From JAFGJU01 sp964570935 (GTDB lineage: Bacteria; Eisenbacteria; RBG-16-71-46; JAFGJU01): DNA of 7,204 nucleotides. A program made the position numbers and the translations under genes. Shown here piece after piece: positions 5,587 through 7,204 of the stretch. Numbering within the stretch: position 1 is the stretch's first letter; every line of letters starts with the position of its first letter. Below the pieces are notes generated by a model. The model was not told the DNA's origin. It ran no database searches and was given only the letters and a program-made list of their open reading frames with translations. Location of the stretch: contig CAZMZP010000105.1 of the NCBI GenBank assembly GCA_964570935.1, positions 1 to 7,204 on the forward strand, read 5' to 3'.

Positions 5587-5601
5587 TGGCAGATTTTTGG
5601 C
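5587..5601 (+). promoter_or_regulatory. Possible sigma-54 (RpoN) promoter, GG-N10-GC
   Basis: TGGCAG (5587-5592), five bases and TGGC (5598-5601) fit TGGCAC-N5-TTGC with one mismatch in each box. The key -24 GG (5588-5589) and -12 GC (5600-5601) have the exact ten-base spacing. It starts two bases after the sigma-70 -10 box and covers that promoter's expected start site, so the two would compete. The downstream regulator belongs to the sigma-54 activator family, so autoregulation is plausible. The -12 box TGGC in place of TTGC and the short motif length limit confidence. Confidence 0.4.
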
Positions 5602-5658
5602 CAGCGGCCACATCGGACCGCTTCTGCTTGCAATCGTGTTGGTTAGGCACAGGCTCCC

Positions 5659-6570
5659 ATGAAACCTCGGGTCAAGAGCAGTAGCTCCGGACGCAAGAGA
5701 ACCCCCGTCCGGCGGGAAAAGCAGGACCGAACGCCCCGCAGCGCGCGGGGCCGCGTCGCGCCCGCCCGGCCGCCGTCCGACCGGAGGACGCCGCGCAGCT
5801 CCCCGGAGCAGGATCGTAGGATTGACAGACTGGCATCGCTGGGAGAGCTCGCGGCCGGTGTAGCCCACGAAATAAGAAACCCTCTCGCGGGCATAGGGAC
5901 TTGCGCCCAGGTGCTGAGGTCGCGCTTCTCCAAAGACGACGAGCGCGTTAAGTTCGCTGACGTGATCCTGGACGAGGTGGCCAGGCTGGAGAAGATCATC
6001 GAGAACCTTCTCATGTTCGCGAGGCCCAAGCAGCCGCAGCTCGTGAGGCACGACATGCGGGACTCCGTGGAGAGGACGCTCAGCCTGGTGAGGGAGCAGG
6101 CCGAGAAGCAGAACGTCGCCGTGGAGACACGCTGCGAAGCGCTGCTGCCGGCCGTGTACGTCGACCCGGGACAGATGTCCCAGGTCCTGCTCAATTTGGT
6201 CCTGAACGGGATCCAGGCCATGCCCGACGGCGGGCGTCTGACGCTGGAGCTCACGATGGCGCGGAAGAACGTGCCGGCGAGCGGCGGGAGGCGGAAGACC
6301 GACCAGCGGCCTGTGTCGGGCACACGCACGGTAGAGCTCGTCCGACTCACCGTGTCCGACACCGGAGCAGGAATATCGAAGGAGAACGTGGCCAAGTTGT
6401 TCACTCCTTTCTTCACCACGAAGTCAAACGGGACTGGCCTGGGACTTTCCATTTCTCAGGCGATATTGAGAGAGCACGGCGGAAGCATTTCCGTCTCCAG
6501 CACTGAAGGAGAAGGCACCAGGGTAATCGTGGACGTGCCAGTGGAGAAGAGATATGGCGAACGTAGATAA
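5659..6570 (+). CDS. Soluble NtrB-like sensor histidine kinase
   Basis: 303 residues with no membrane segment and no recognisable PAS domain, so a cytoplasmic kinase sensing an internal signal. Residues 1-53 are a strongly basic, probably disordered Arg/Lys/Ser/Pro-rich tail. The dimerisation domain follows, with the H-box LASLGELAAGVAHEIRNPL (His70 the expected phosphorylation site; E-x-x-N follows as in the NtrB/HisKA class). The ATPase domain has the N-box NLVLNGIQAM (Asn183), G1 SDTGAGIS (Asp234, Gly236, Gly238), the F-box TPFFTTK and G2 NGTGLGL (258-262). A basic insert at about 200-222 lies between the N and G1 boxes. The start is the first possible in-frame one, since a TAG stop lies at 5644; the ribosome site is weak. 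The gene overlaps the response regulator by 17 bases, so the two form a cognate pair. The nearby flgM suggests a FlgS- or FleS-like role. Confidence 0.93.
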   Translation: MKPRVKSSSSGRKRTPVRREKQDRTPRSARGRVAPARPPSDRRTPRSSPEQDRRIDRLASLGELAAGVAHEIRNPLAGIGTCAQVLRSRFSKDDERVKFADVILDEVARLEKIIENLLMFARPKQPQLVRHDMRDSVERTLSLVREQAEKQNVAVETRCEALLPAVYVDPGQMSQVLLNLVLNGIQAMPDGGRLTLELTMARKNVPASGGRRKTDQRPVSGTRTVELVRLTVSDTGAGISKENVAKLFTPFFTTKSNGTGLGLSISQAILREHGGSISVSSTEGEGTRVIVDVPVEKRYGERR

Positions 6571-7204
6571 GCTCCAGGAGGCCAAGAAGGGAAACGTCCT
6601 GATAGTGGACGACGACAAGAACTTCAGCTGGGGTCTTTGCGAAGCCCTCAAGGACGCAGGCTACAAGGCCGTGTCCGCCGCCGGCTCGAAAGAGGGTTTC
6701 TCGAAGCTCTCGGACAGCCCGGTCGACGTCGTGCTGCTCGACCTCAAGCTGGGGGCCGAGGACGGCGTGGACGTGCTGAAAAGGGTGAAGAAGGAGTACC
6801 CCGAAATCGCGGTCATCATGATAACGGCGTTCGGCGACATACCCCAGGCAGTGGAATGCATGCGCAACGGCGCGTTCAATTTCATCACGAAGACCGCCCA
6901 CAAGGAACCGGAGCTGTTCTTCGCGACCGTCGGAAACGCCATAGAGAGCTCCCTCTCCCGGCGTCGCGACAGACTCCACAGGCAGGAGCTCAAGAGGTTT
7001 TACGACACCGACGACATCGTGGCCAACAGCGAAGGCATGCTGGGCCTCATCAGGAAGGCCAGCAAGGTGGCCGAAAGCCCCAGCTCGACGGTGCTGGTGA
7101 CGGGGGAGACCGGTGTCGGCAAGGAGCTGCTGGCCCGGCTGATCCATGAACAGAGCGGCTTCAGGGACGGAGCGTTTGTCGCGCTGAACTGCAGCGCCCT
7201 GCCG
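6554..7204 (+). CDS. NtrC-family sigma-54-dependent response regulator (3' partial)
   Basis: 217 codons are visible before the right edge cuts the gene. The receiver domain (about 13-130) has the acidic pocket Asp19-Asp20-Asp21, the phosphorylation site Asp63 (VVLLDLKLG), Thr91 (MITAFGD) and Lys113. The usual Pro after that Lys is Thr114. A charged linker leads to the sigma-54-interacting AAA+ domain from about 155, starting DDIVANSEGM as in NtrC relatives. Walker A is GETGVGKE (184-191), and the end LNCSALP is the conserved NC-x-ALP just before the segment where GAFTGA would be expected. Such proteins use ATP to remodel sigma-54 RNA polymerase at enhancers. The start ATG has GGAGAAG 7-10 bases upstream (6543-6549) and lies inside the kinase gene. 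FlgR or FleR would be the functional analogues if the locus is flagellar. The GAFTGA loop and DNA-binding tail are not visible. Confidence 0.93.
   Translation, partial: MANVDKLQEAKKGNVLIVDDDKNFSWGLCEALKDAGYKAVSAAGSKEGFSKLSDSPVDVVLLDLKLGAEDGVDVLKRVKKEYPEIAVIMITAFGDIPQAVECMRNGAFNFITKTAHKEPELFFATVGNAIESSLSRRRDRLHRQELKRFYDTDDIVANSEGMLGLIRKASKVAESPSSTVLVTGETGVGKELLARLIHEQSGFRDGAFVALNCSALP

Noticed and set aside
5598..5610. TGGCC-AGC-GGCCA hairpin as a terminator
   Set aside because: Only five base pairs, and the T run precedes rather than follows it on the + strand. On the minus strand an A run follows, and no gene there needs a terminator.
6637..7149. 170-codon open frame on the + strand
   Set aside because: It lies in a different frame within the NtrC-family regulator and translates to Arg/Gly-rich sequence without domains.

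Overview
The window is a gene-dense, high-GC (low-to-mid 60s percent by eye) stretch of bacterial chromosome. Every supported gene is on the + strand. Undecaprenyl-diphosphate phosphatase, an exported beta-rich protein, a FlgM-type anti-sigma factor and an NtrC-type sigma-54 activator together suggest a motile, diderm (Gram-negative-type) bacterium. The exported protein and the archaeal-looking UbiA prenyltransferase recall poorly cultured lineages around the FCB group or Eisenbacteria, but the sequence does not settle the phylum.

Region 1 (1-1546) is a tightly overlapping three-gene operon cut by the left edge. It encodes two different DGC-type cysteine-rich (putative zinc-binding) proteins, the second with an extra C-terminal Cys-X-Cys domain, and an OsmC-like protein. 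Its arginine codons are almost all CGN, unlike the rest of the window.

Region 2 (1547-5148) begins with a good sigma-70-type promoter (1625-1653) and a leader rich in inverted repeats. It continues as an apparent operon: a small exported beta-rich protein, a cytoplasmic protein of about ten TPR repeats, a UbiA-superfamily prenyltransferase, and UppP (BacA), the undecaprenyl-diphosphate phosphatase, which starts at TTG. The last two both act on polyprenyl diphosphates at the cytoplasmic membrane.

Region 3 (5149-7204) looks like a flagellar regulatory locus. A near-perfect sigma-28 (FliA) promoter, TAAAGTTT-N11-GCCGATAC, lies directly before a 74-residue FlgM-like anti-sigma factor. Next comes a sigma-70 promoter overlapped at its 3' side by a sigma-54-like GG-N10-GC element. 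It drives a soluble NtrB-like histidine kinase and an overlapping NtrC-family response regulator that runs off the right edge. The layout recalls FlgS/FlgR or FleS/FleR control of sigma-54-dependent flagellar genes. The flagellar role of the kinase and regulator is an inference from position and promoters.

No tRNA, rRNA, CRISPR array, insertion sequence or convincing intrinsic terminator was found. The longest stretch without a gene is 1547-1776 (230 bases).
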